A DNA stretch of 45,576 nucleotides from CAYGWX01 sp964353855 [NCBI: uncultured bacterium] (GTDB taxonomy: Bacteria > Edwardsbacteria > CAYGWX01): contig CAYGWX010000013.1 of the NCBI GenBank assembly GCA_964353855.1, positions 923-46,498 on the forward strand. Direction: 5' to 3'. Each line of letters begins with the position of its first letter. The stretch's first letter is position 1. The notes below the pieces were generated by a model. It searched no databases. It was given only the letters and a program-made list of their open reading frames with translations, and had not been told where the DNA came from. The translations under genes were made by a program, and so were the position numbers. This document shows positions 1 through 7,540 of this stretch, piece after piece.

Positions 1-60
1 GCTCGGCGTGACCCGGACATCACCTAATCCTCCATTTCCCAGAACAACAAACCTCGACAT
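1..60 (-). CDS. Possible 5' end of a gene running off the left edge
   Basis: An open frame starts at an ATG (complement of 58-60) and stays open for the 20 codons left in the window, beginning MSRFVVLGNGG. A GAGGTG-like ribosome binding site lies a few bases upstream. A good sigma70-type promoter on the same strand (146-174) points at it, leaving a leader of about 80 bases. Twenty residues are too few to assign a family. The promoter and the terminator at 201-223 make it likely that a new minus-strand transcription unit begins here. Confidence 0.35.
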   Translation of the reverse strand, partial: MSRFVVLGNGGLGDVRVTPS

Positions 61-145
61 GACACCTCACAAGCGAACCTTAAAACTCAATTCACCCCAG
101 TCGGAACACTTGTCCGGCTGGCATCAGTCTCAGTATCGAGGGTTA

Positions 146-174
146 AAGCATATCAGAAAGACTTGGATTTATCA
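146..174 (-). promoter_or_regulatory. Sigma70-type promoter for the left-edge gene
   Basis: On the minus strand TTGATA (complement of 169-174) and TATGCT (complement of 146-151) are separated by exactly 17 bases. It lies just downstream of the carboxypeptidase terminator, so it would restart transcription for the gene leaving the window. Confidence 0.5.
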
Positions 175-200
175 AGGCCAATCCTTCGGAAACGAAGAAA

Positions 201-223
201 AGGCGGGGCCTGTTGGCCCCGCC
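201..223 (-). terminator. Rho-independent terminator after the M14 carboxypeptidase
   Basis: A perfect 9-bp GC stem (202-210 with 215-223, loop TGTT) is followed on the minus strand by TTTTCTT. It lies 18 bases past the stop codon of the carboxypeptidase gene. Confidence 0.85.
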
Positions 224-240
224 CTCAAATGGGTATTGAA

Positions 241-2322
241 TTATCTTGCGATAACCACCTTCTGCGTACGGGCGAAGTGACCCGCTTCCAGCCTGTAGAA
301 GTAGACTCCGGAGGGAACGCGGGTTCCTTGGTCATCTCTCCCATCCCAGGATACCTGATGGATGCCTGGCTTAGTGCTCCCGGAAACCAGGGTGCGGACC
401 ACCTGGCCGGTGAGGCCGTAGACCTTGATGGCCAGCAGGCCCTCCCTGGGCACGGCATAGGAGAAGGTCATCCCGCCGCGCGAGGGATTGGGAAGGGCGG
501 GCCCAAGGTCGTAATCCGCGATGATCGAGCCCGTGGGCAGCTCGCCCTCCACACCGGAGGCGGGCAGGGCCTCCACCGCGTCCAGGTGAAACCCGTCCGT
601 GGGCCCGTTGTAGGAGCCGATGCTGTCATCCACGACGCGCACATAGCGCGCGGTGGTGAGGCCCGTGGGCTGGATGTCAAAGGACTGGGTTCCCGCCACC
701 CGGGAAGCATTTACCCGGGTCCAGGGGCCGTCCTCGTTGTTCCCGATCCAGACCCAGTAATGTGAGGTGTCTCCGGTCTGAGCCACGACCGTGAAGTCGT
801 TCCCGGTACGGTTCGTGATGCGTGACACCGGGCCCATGTCCAGGTTGATCCAGCCGGATTTCCCGAGGGCCACCCAGACCCCGTCCGTAGGGCCCAGGGC
901 CGAGGGCGTGATGGTGGTGTTGTTCATGCGGTCCAGGGAGTCCCGAATGTTCACGGCCGGGACCTTGTAGGCCGAGTAATTGACCCCTGGAGCCCGGGTC
1001 AGGGCGACGTTCACGACCACCGAGGAGTCCGTGGGCACGACCACATTGTTGACCGTCTGGGGGTTGTACCCGTTGGCCGAATAGGTGATGGAGTACGTCC
1101 CCGGACGGAGGTAACGGTGGTAGTCCCCGACCAGGGAATCCGAATAGGCCGGCCAGCCCAGCTGGGTCACGATGACCCGGGCCTGCAGGGGGGCGCTGTT
1201 CGTGGCATCCGTGACCACGCCCTCCACGCCCTGCTTGGCGCGCCAGATGAAATCGTACATCGCGGGGAGGTTGTGGGCGCAGCAGGAATCGATGGCCGTC
1301 TGGGGGGGCTGCTTGATCATGGAGACCTCGATGGACCAGCCGTGCATCCCCTGACAGCCGTAGTCGAAGTCCTTGGAGGAGCCGTGCATGTCATACATCC
1401 CGCGCGAGCCCTGGTCGTAAGGATAGGGGACGAAAGAGGCGTAGCGCTGGGAGAGCCACTGCAGGGCGACGCTGTCCCGGGCCCCCTGAAGGGTGTAGGA
1501 CCAGGGATAGGAGATGAAGTGCGTCCCTCCGTGATAGGAGACCCGGATGGTCACCGGATTCCGCCAGATGAGGTTGCGGAAAGCCTTGGTCTCGGGCTCG
1601 GAGAAGGGCCCGGACCCGCCGCCCGTCTCCAGCCGGTCCCAGTTGTAGCCGTAGTTGCGGTTCAGGTCCACGTTGTTGCCGTTGTACCGGGACATGTTGA
1701 CCCGGCCGTCCGGATTCACGTTGGGCACGACCCAGATCTCCCGGGTGTCCACGTAGCGTCTTATCCGGGACGAAAGGGCATAGGAGTCGGTCAGGGCGTT
1801 GATCAGATTCAGGCAGACCTCCGGGCCCATGATCTCGTCCCCGTGAATCCCGGCCTCCCATAGGATCTCGGGCTTGTTCTGCTCCTGGGTCGGGTTCGCG
1901 GTGATACGCAAAGCGAGTATCCGCCTGCCCCCGAAGCTCGTGCCGATGGTGTCCAGACGGCAGAGGGTGGGGTGCTGCCGGGCGATGGTGTCCAGGAGGG
2001 CGCACATCCAGGGATAGGAGTGAAAGACCCCGGGGATGGCCGGCTCCGGGGGCTGGGAGACGGCCCTCAGGGCGGCGGCCTGCTCGTCGGGAACGAGGAC
2101 CTCCACGGCGTACCCTTTGGCCCGAAGCGCCTGGATGCCCTCCCCGGTCGCGGAGCCCGTGACCGCGTAGGGCTCGACCCGCGAGATATCCGTGAAACAG
2201 GACTTAATGTCTTGAACGACCGAACGGTCCGCGATCCCCACGCGGATCAGGCTTTCTCCCGAGGCCAGTCCTGAAAACATCAGAATCAGCCCGAGCAGGC
2301 ACAATACAGGATTTTTATTCAT
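241..2322 (-). CDS. Secreted M14 zinc carboxypeptidase with C-terminal FlgD-like sorting domain
   Basis: This 693-residue protein is a metallocarboxypeptidase that would trim C-terminal residues from proteins or peptides outside the cell. A signal peptide covers about residues 1-22. The M14 catalytic domain spans about 110-365: the zinc ligands are H160 and E163 in HGDE, and H264 in SYHGG; the substrate-binding NPDGR and LNRNYG motifs are present, and E332 in SIEVS is the expected general base. A carboxypeptidase regulatory-like beta domain follows (about 367-450), then a region ending YVRVVDDS...GFHLDAVE that resembles discoidin-like ligand-binding modules. The last 80 or so residues are a FlgD-like Ig domain (PNPSRGG, LTGQVVRTL, SWDGRDDQG, VPSGVYFYRL), the type that acts as a type IX secretion signal in FCB bacteria. 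It lies downstream of two subtilases with the same C-terminal module. The exact substrate is unknown. Confidence 0.93.
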   Translation of the reverse strand: MNKNPVLCLLGLILMFSGLASGESLIRVGIADRSVVQDIKSCFTDISRVEPYAVTGSATGEGIQALRAKGYAVEVLVPDEQAAALRAVSQPPEPAIPGVFHSYPWMCALLDTIARQHPTLCRLDTIGTSFGGRRILALRITANPTQEQNKPEILWEAGIHGDEIMGPEVCLNLINALTDSYALSSRIRRYVDTREIWVVPNVNPDGRVNMSRYNGNNVDLNRNYGYNWDRLETGGGSGPFSEPETKAFRNLIWRNPVTIRVSYHGGTHFISYPWSYTLQGARDSVALQWLSQRYASFVPYPYDQGSRGMYDMHGSSKDFDYGCQGMHGWSIEVSMIKQPPQTAIDSCCAHNLPAMYDFIWRAKQGVEGVVTDATNSAPLQARVIVTQLGWPAYSDSLVGDYHRYLRPGTYSITYSANGYNPQTVNNVVVPTDSSVVVNVALTRAPGVNYSAYKVPAVNIRDSLDRMNNTTITPSALGPTDGVWVALGKSGWINLDMGPVSRITNRTGNDFTVVAQTGDTSHYWVWIGNNEDGPWTRVNASRVAGTQSFDIQPTGLTTARYVRVVDDSIGSYNGPTDGFHLDAVEALPASGVEGELPTGSIIADYDLGPALPNPSRGGMTFSYAVPREGLLAIKVYGLTGQVVRTLVSGSTKPGIHQVSWDGRDDQGTRVPSGVYFYRLEAGHFARTQKVVIAR

Positions 2323-2348
2323 TGCGATACCCTCGCTGGTTGTAAGCA

Positions 2349-2385
2349 GAGACCGTCCCGCCCGGAAGCCGGACGGGACGGTCTC
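2349..2385 (-). terminator. Hairpin between subtilase 1 and the carboxypeptidase
   Basis: A perfect 12-bp stem (GAGACCGTCCCG at 2349-2360 with 2374-2385) closes a 13-base loop that can itself fold. The minus strand has no clear T-tract after it, so it may be a weak terminator or an mRNA-stabilising processing hairpin that separates expression of the two peptidase genes. Confidence 0.5.
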
Positions 2386-2420
2386 GTGGAGTCAGGTTTA
2401 CGAGGTCATCCCGAGCGGGA

Positions 2421-4781
2421 TTACCTCACGACCACCATCTTCTTGGTGCTTGAGAAGTTCGGGGCCTCCAGGCGGTAGAAATAAATCCCCGAGGGAACCT
2501 TTGTCCCCAAGAGGTCGCGGCCATCCCAGCTCACGCGGTGAATGCCCGCGCTGCGCTGGCCCTCAGCCAGGGTCCTCACCAACTGACCGGTCAGGGTGAA
2601 CACCCTGAGGGTCACGGTGGAGGCCTTGGGCAGGGCGAAAGAAATCTCGGTCTGGTTTCCCAACGGATTCGGAACCGCGGCGCCCAAATCGAACTCCCGA
2701 GGCAGGACGGGCTCCCTCCCGGCGATTTCCTCCACGCCGGTGGAGGTGATCGCGCCGGTCGCGGTCACCGCATAGGGCTGGCCCTTGGCGCCGCCGACCG
2801 GGACGTTGCGGCCCTTGACCTTGATTCTCCAGACCCCCAGAGCCGGGGCGTTCAGACGGAAACACTCCGTCTCCTGAATGCTGTCCCGCAAGCCACCGGT
2901 CTGGGACTGACCTCCGGACCAGACGTTCCCCAGATACGGGGTTCCGGTCGGCGAGATCACGGTCAGGTCCAGATCGTTAATCAGGGTACGGGTCGCGCGC
3001 ATCGGACCGGCGGTGTCGGAGTAGCACATCACCACCCGCATGGGATGAGCGGCGTTGGTCACGGTGATGCTGTACATCGCAGAGTCCCCGGTGCGCAGGC
3101 CGCGGGTGGTGTCGTCATAGACCCAGAGCCTCTTGACATCCCCCGCGAAATACAGGGAGCTGTCTAAGTTGATCCGGCCCCAGCCGATGTTATTGTCCGG
3201 CACGGTGTAACCGGTCACGTTGGGATCCGCCCCAACGGTCAGGACAGCCTTTACCAAGGCTCCGGAGGGATGCCGCTGGACCCCGGTGAGGGTATCGCCG
3301 GTGGGATAGAAACCCGCCTCGAAGTAGCAGCGCACCAGAGCCACGTTCCCCTGAGAGCAGGGCGTGGCCATGGAGGTCCCGCTCATGCCCCCGTAGGTGT
3401 TGGTGGTGTTGTAGGTCGCGGAATAGAGATTGTCACCGGGGGCGACGAGATTGGGCTTCCGACGGCCGTCCGCGCAAGGCCCACGGCTGGTGTAGGTGGC
3501 GATGCCGTTCGCGGATGTGCCGTTCAGCGTGGCACCAATGGAGATCTGATCCTTGGCCATCACCGGGTGACCCATGGTGTTGTTGCCGGAGTTCCCCATG
3601 GAGTTGGTCTCGATGAAATCCTTGTACCTCCAGTGGAACTGGTCGGCGGTCATGTCGGTGAAGACGTAAAGGTTGAAGCTGTCCTTGCGGGACAGGCTCA
3701 TCGTCATGGAGTACGCCCTGCCTCCGGCGTTGCCGGTGTACATGTCGCCCCACCAGGTGTTCATGTCCCAACCGCTGGAGGGATAAGTCTTGTGGATCGT
3801 CTTGGACTTGGGGGCCATGCCGTCGTGCAGGCTGGTGCCGCCGTTGATGGAATCATCACCGCAAACCGTCCCCTGGGTGTGCGTCCCGTGCGAGGAGCGG
3901 GAGTAGGTACCCTTGTAGCTGATGACCTTGCGGTGGGTGGGGTACTCCCCGGCAGCGGTCAGAGGGACTTGGGGATCCAAGAAGGCCCAATGCAGGGGGT
4001 CTAATCCGTCGTCCACATGACCCGTCACGACATAGCGGTAGGTCGTGCCGTCCCGCCAATCGCCGCGAACGCCCTTCTGCCAGATCACCCGGTTGGAGGG
4101 CGGAGAAGCCGCCCAGCCCATCTGGGTGACCCACTGGGCGTTCTGGTTGTCCAGGGTCCACTCCGTCCAAGGCTCGATCCAGTCCACCTCGGTCAGGGAG
4201 GCGATCTCCGGGATCCGGGAGGCATCCACGTCGAAGCGAACGCTCTTGTTCACCTCGTTGATGTCCCAGACGAAATTCTTCCCGCCCAACTCCTTGGCTC
4301 TGGCCTCGAATGCTCCATCCGATTCCCCGGGGTGCAGGACCACGATGATCGTCCGGGAGCCCGCTCCCAACAGATTGTACGGAAACAGCTTCCAAGCCGG
4401 CTGAAGAAGCCCCACCCAGCGCACTTCGGGCAGCTGCTCCACCTTGGCCTTGACGGCCTCGGTCATCCGGACCACGAAGGCGTAATTCGGCTGATACCCG
4501 AGCACGAAACCGCCCAGCTCGTTGACGTGCTCCTTCCAGCGATAGTCAATCGGGCCGGGGAACTGCACCAGGTAGTAGCCCTTGGTGCCCTTGGGGTAGC
4601 CTGTGATCGTCAAATTGGACGGAAGGTTGGGTTGATTGACCAGAGGGTCGAACCGGTAACCCTGAACGAAATCCAAGGTCATCGGACCGGTAGTCGAGGC
4701 CGGAAGCACCATCTTTTGCACAGCCGAGGCCCCGGAAACCAGCATCCCGAACGCCAACGCAATCAGAATCGCGTTCTTCAT
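2421..4781 (-). CDS. Secreted S8 subtilisin-like peptidase with FlgD-like C-terminus (paralogue 1)
   Basis: This 786-residue serine endopeptidase has a signal peptide ending near ASA (residue 20). A long N-terminal region (about 25-235) contains two stretches that resemble subtilase propeptide or inhibitor modules. The S8 domain follows, with the catalytic triad D257 (GHVDDGLD), H298 (HGTHTQG) and S470 (GTSMATP). A beta-rich region (about 540-690) follows and then the FlgD-like C-terminal domain (VPNPLGNQT, LTGQLVRTL, SWDGRDLLG, VPSGIYFYRL, ending KKMVVVR). Family knowledge suggests export through Sec, outer-membrane passage by a type IX-like route and cleavage or anchoring by the C-terminal domain; no secretion machinery is in the window. 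It is closely paralogous to the neighbouring gene over its whole length, so a tandem duplication is evident. It has its own promoter (4873-4901) and leader. Confidence 0.95.
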   Translation of the reverse strand: MKNAILIALAFGMLVSGASAVQKMVLPASTTGPMTLDFVQGYRFDPLVNQPNLPSNLTITGYPKGTKGYYLVQFPGPIDYRWKEHVNELGGFVLGYQPNYAFVVRMTEAVKAKVEQLPEVRWVGLLQPAWKLFPYNLLGAGSRTIIVVLHPGESDGAFEARAKELGGKNFVWDINEVNKSVRFDVDASRIPEIASLTEVDWIEPWTEWTLDNQNAQWVTQMGWAASPPSNRVIWQKGVRGDWRDGTTYRYVVTGHVDDGLDPLHWAFLDPQVPLTAAGEYPTHRKVISYKGTYSRSSHGTHTQGTVCGDDSINGGTSLHDGMAPKSKTIHKTYPSSGWDMNTWWGDMYTGNAGGRAYSMTMSLSRKDSFNLYVFTDMTADQFHWRYKDFIETNSMGNSGNNTMGHPVMAKDQISIGATLNGTSANGIATYTSRGPCADGRRKPNLVAPGDNLYSATYNTTNTYGGMSGTSMATPCSQGNVALVRCYFEAGFYPTGDTLTGVQRHPSGALVKAVLTVGADPNVTGYTVPDNNIGWGRINLDSSLYFAGDVKRLWVYDDTTRGLRTGDSAMYSITVTNAAHPMRVVMCYSDTAGPMRATRTLINDLDLTVISPTGTPYLGNVWSGGQSQTGGLRDSIQETECFRLNAPALGVWRIKVKGRNVPVGGAKGQPYAVTATGAITSTGVEEIAGREPVLPREFDLGAAVPNPLGNQTEISFALPKASTVTLRVFTLTGQLVRTLAEGQRSAGIHRVSWDGRDLLGTKVPSGIYFYRLEAPNFSSTKKMVVVR

Positions 4782-4810
4782 AGCTCTTTTCTCCTATGTT
4801 AAGATAACCT

Positions 4811-4856
4811 CTTCGCCCGGACAGCGAAGTACAAAGAGTTGGGCATCCCTCCTTTC
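4811..4856 (-). promoter_or_regulatory. Conserved 5' leader element of subtilase 1
   Basis: Between the promoter and the start codon, the minus strand carries GAAAGGAGGGATGC (complement of 4843-4856) and then a hairpin with stem CTTCGC/GCGAAG around a CCGG-containing loop (4811-4829). Nearly the same pair of elements in the same order occurs upstream of subtilase 2 (7421-7463), although the surrounding leader has diverged. It is probably an RNA-level control or stability element; it matches no riboswitch class I can recognise. Confidence 0.5.
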
Positions 4857-4872
4857 CGTTTGCAACCTATAA

Positions 4873-4901
4873 ATCATACCGGAAAAACTCTTAAAAGTCA
4901 A
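4873..4901 (-). promoter_or_regulatory. Promoter of subtilase 1
   Basis: TTGACT (complement of 4896-4901), a 17-base spacer and TATGAT (complement of 4873-4878). The paralogue upstream has the same hexamers with an 18-base spacer, so the promoter was duplicated with the gene and kept. Confidence 0.7.
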
Positions 4902-4938
4902 GGACATAAAACCACGAACCTCCTTCTGCAAGAAAATT

Positions 4939-4975
4939 GGGGCCGTCCCTCCCAGATGTCAGACCGGACGGCCCC
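4939..4975 (-). terminator. Rho-independent terminator after subtilase 2
   Basis: A perfect 10-bp GC stem (4939-4948 with 4966-4975) is followed on the minus strand by AATTTTCTTG. It separates subtilase 2 from the promoter of subtilase 1. Confidence 0.75.
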
Positions 4976-5011
4976 ATGGAAAACCTACGAGGTCAACTTC
5001 GAGGCAAGAGG

Positions 5012-7384
5012 CTATCTCACGACCACCATCTTCTTGGTGCTGGAGAAGCTCGGGACCTCCAAGCGGTAGAAATAGATCCCCGAGGGAACCTTGTTGCCCA
5101 AGAGGTCGCGACCGTCCCAACTCGCGCGGTGAATCCCCGCGCCGCGCTGGCCCTCGGTCAGGGTCCTCACCAACTGGCCGGTCAGGGTGAACACCCTGAG
5201 GGTCACGGTAGAGGCCTTGGGCAAGGCGAAGGAGATATCGGTCTGTTCGCCCAACGGGTTCGGAACCGCGGAGCCCAAATCAAACTCCCTAGGGATGACC
5301 GGCTCTTTGAGCTCAGCCTCCTCCACGCCGGTAGAGGTAATCGCGCCGGTCGCGGTCACCGCATAGGGCTGGCCCTTGGTCCCGCCGACCGGAACGTTGC
5401 GGCCCTTGACCTTGACGACCCAAACCCCCAGAGCCGGGGCGTTCAAACGGAAGCATTCCGTCTCCTGGATGCTGTCCCTGGTTCCGCCCGTGGTGGACTG
5501 ACCTCCGGACCAGACGTTCCCCAAATATGGAGTTCCCGTCGGAGAGATGACGGTCAAGTCCAGATCGTTTACCAAGCAACGGCTGGCGCGCATCGGACCC
5601 GCGGTGTCGGAGTAGCACATCACCACCCGCAGGGGGTGGGAGGCATTGGTCACGGTGATCTGATAAAGAGCGGAGTCGCCAGTGCGCAAGCCGCGGGTGG
5701 TGTCGTCATAGACCCAGAGCCGTTTGATATCCCCCGCGAAGTACAACGAGCTGTCGAGGCTTATCCGGCCCCAACCAATGTAAACACTGGGCGGGACGTA
5801 GCTGCCAACATTGGGTTCTGCGCCCACGGTCAGGACGGCTTTGACCAGCGCACCCGAAGGGTGTCTGCGGTTCCCGGCCACGGAGTCGCCGGTGGGATAG
5901 AAGCCCTTCTCAAAGTAGCAGCGGACCAGAGCGACGTTCCCCTGGGAACAGGGCGTGGCCATGGAGGTTCCGCTCATTGCTCCGTAGGAATTGGTCGTTC
6001 CGGCAGTGGCGGACATCAAGCTGGTTCCCGGGGCACAGAGGTTGGGCTTCAGACGGCCGTCCGCAGCCGGACCGATGCTGGTATAAGTGGCGATCGTGTT
6101 CCCCTGGATGCCATTGTTCACGGCTGCGATCGAGATCTGGTCTTTGGCGACTACGGGATGGCCCATGCAGTTGGCCAAACTGTAGTTCCCCAGGGAGTTG
6201 GTCTCGATGAAATCCTTATGACGCCAGTGGACCTGGTCCGCGGTCATGTCGGTGAAGACGTACATGTTGAAGCTGTCCTTGCGGGAATAGCTCATGGTCA
6301 TGGAGAAGGCCTGGCCGCCGGCGTTCCCGGTGTACATGTCCTCCCACCAAGAGTTCATGTCCCAAAGGCCGCTTGGAACATTCTTATGGATTATCTTTGC
6401 CATGGGGGCCATTCCGTCGTGCGTGCTGGTCCCGCCGTTGATGGAATCGTTCCCGGCTACGGTCCCTGCCGTATGCGTGCCGTGCGAATCATTGATGATG
6501 CTGCTGCCCTTGTAGCTGATGATCTTGCGATGGGTAGGAAATTCTCCGGGAGCTGTGATGGGAACCGCAGGGTCCAGGAAGGCCCAGTGCCTCGGGTCAA
6601 GCCCGCCGTCAACGTGGCCGGTCACGATGTATTTGTGAGTGGTCCCCTCCATCCAATCCCCACGAACGCCCTTCTGCCAAATGGTCCGGGTCCCGGTCGG
6701 GGGTGCCGTGGAGCGCCAGCCCATCTGGGTCAGCCATTGGGCATCCGTGTTGTCGGGGGTAAATTCGGTCCAAGGCTCGATCCAGTCCACTTCGACGAGG
6801 CGGGCGACTTCCGGAATCCGGGAGGCATCCACGTCGAAGCGAACACTCTTATTGATTTCGTTGATGTCCCAGGTGAAGTTCTTCCCGCCCAGGGCCTTCG
6901 CCCGAGCCTGGAACGCTCCGTCCGACTCGCCGGGATGCAGGACCACGATGATCGTCCGGGAGCCCGCTCCCAACAGGTTGTGCGGAAACAGCTTCCAGGC
7001 CGGCTGAAGCAGGCCCACCCAGCGCACTTCGGGCAACTGCTCCACTTTGGCCCTGACGGCCTCGGTCATCCGGACCACGAAGGCGTAGTTCGGCTGGTAG
7101 CCCAGCACGAACCCGCCAAGGTCGTTGACATGCTCCTTCCAAGTGTAGTCAATCGGACCGGCAAACTGGACCAAATAGTAGCCCTTAGTGCCCTTGGGGT
7201 AACCAGCGATGGTCAGGTTAGCCGGAAGATTGGACTGACTGACCAGAGGGTCGAATCGGTAACCCTGAACGAAATCCAGGGTCATCGGACCGGTCACAGA
7301 AGCCGGGAGCAGGAGTTTGTTTCCGGACCAGGAAAGTCCGGCAAACAGACCAACGACCAACGCGATGAGCAAAATCTTCCTCAT
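5012..7384 (-). CDS. Secreted S8 subtilisin-like peptidase with FlgD-like C-terminus (paralogue 2)
   Basis: At 790 residues this is a full-length paralogue of the previous subtilase. It has a signal peptide (about 1-20), the same long N-terminal region, and the S8 triad D259 (GHVDGGLD), H301 (HGTHTAG) and S474 (GTSMATP), then the same beta-rich segment and FlgD-like terminus ending KKMVVVR. The middle of the catalytic domain differs more (for example around SIINDSHGTH and GIQGNTIATYTS), while the N- and C-terminal modules are almost the same, suggesting changed specificity with a retained export route. An AAGGAGG ribosome binding site precedes the ATG. It forms its own transcription unit, with a promoter at 7481-7510 and a terminator at 4939-4975. 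Confidence 0.95.
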   Translation of the reverse strand: MRKILLIALVVGLFAGLSWSGNKLLLPASVTGPMTLDFVQGYRFDPLVSQSNLPANLTIAGYPKGTKGYYLVQFAGPIDYTWKEHVNDLGGFVLGYQPNYAFVVRMTEAVRAKVEQLPEVRWVGLLQPAWKLFPHNLLGAGSRTIIVVLHPGESDGAFQARAKALGGKNFTWDINEINKSVRFDVDASRIPEVARLVEVDWIEPWTEFTPDNTDAQWLTQMGWRSTAPPTGTRTIWQKGVRGDWMEGTTHKYIVTGHVDGGLDPRHWAFLDPAVPITAPGEFPTHRKIISYKGSSIINDSHGTHTAGTVAGNDSINGGTSTHDGMAPMAKIIHKNVPSGLWDMNSWWEDMYTGNAGGQAFSMTMSYSRKDSFNMYVFTDMTADQVHWRHKDFIETNSLGNYSLANCMGHPVVAKDQISIAAVNNGIQGNTIATYTSIGPAADGRLKPNLCAPGTSLMSATAGTTNSYGAMSGTSMATPCSQGNVALVRCYFEKGFYPTGDSVAGNRRHPSGALVKAVLTVGAEPNVGSYVPPSVYIGWGRISLDSSLYFAGDIKRLWVYDDTTRGLRTGDSALYQITVTNASHPLRVVMCYSDTAGPMRASRCLVNDLDLTVISPTGTPYLGNVWSGGQSTTGGTRDSIQETECFRLNAPALGVWVVKVKGRNVPVGGTKGQPYAVTATGAITSTGVEEAELKEPVIPREFDLGSAVPNPLGEQTDISFALPKASTVTLRVFTLTGQLVRTLTEGQRGAGIHRASWDGRDLLGNKVPSGIYFYRLEVPSFSSTKKMVVVR

Positions 7385-7420
7385 AACTCTTCCTCCTTAT
7401 TTTTTTCTTTGGATCAGCGC

Positions 7421-7463
7421 TTCGCCCGGGCCGCGAAATCTGGTTTGAAGCATCCTTCCTTTC
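7421..7463 (-). promoter_or_regulatory. Conserved 5' leader element of subtilase 2
   Basis: The minus strand holds GAAAGGAAGGATGC (complement of 7450-7463) followed by a hairpin TTCGC/GCGAA around a GC-rich loop (7421-7437). It corresponds to the leader element of subtilase 1 in order and sequence. The spacing to the start codon is similar, with a purine-rich ribosome binding site in between. Confidence 0.5.
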
Positions 7464-7480
7464 ACTATTAAGACCATTTT

Positions 7481-7510
7481 ATCATACTGGAATTTAGCCT
7501 ATAAAGTCAA
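7481..7510 (-). promoter_or_regulatory. Promoter of subtilase 2
   Basis: TTGACT (complement of 7505-7510), an 18-base spacer and TATGAT (complement of 7481-7486), in the AT-rich gap after the TMTC-like operon. Confidence 0.7.
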
Positions 7511-7540
7511 TAGGGAAAGTGTTTTTACTCTCCTACTTAC

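Noticed and set aside
4796-4846. Leader peptide beginning at the ATG inside the conserved subtilase leader
   Set aside because: The two paralogues would encode unrelated peptides of 15 and 18 codons, and the Shine-Dalgarno core is only about one base from the ATG, too close for normal initiation.
4937-7471. Long plus-strand open frame of 844 codons
   Set aside because: It is antisense to subtilase 2, whose catalytic triad, signal peptide and sorting domain are all intact; the antisense product is Gly/His/Arg-rich with no domain, the usual effect of GC-rich codon use.
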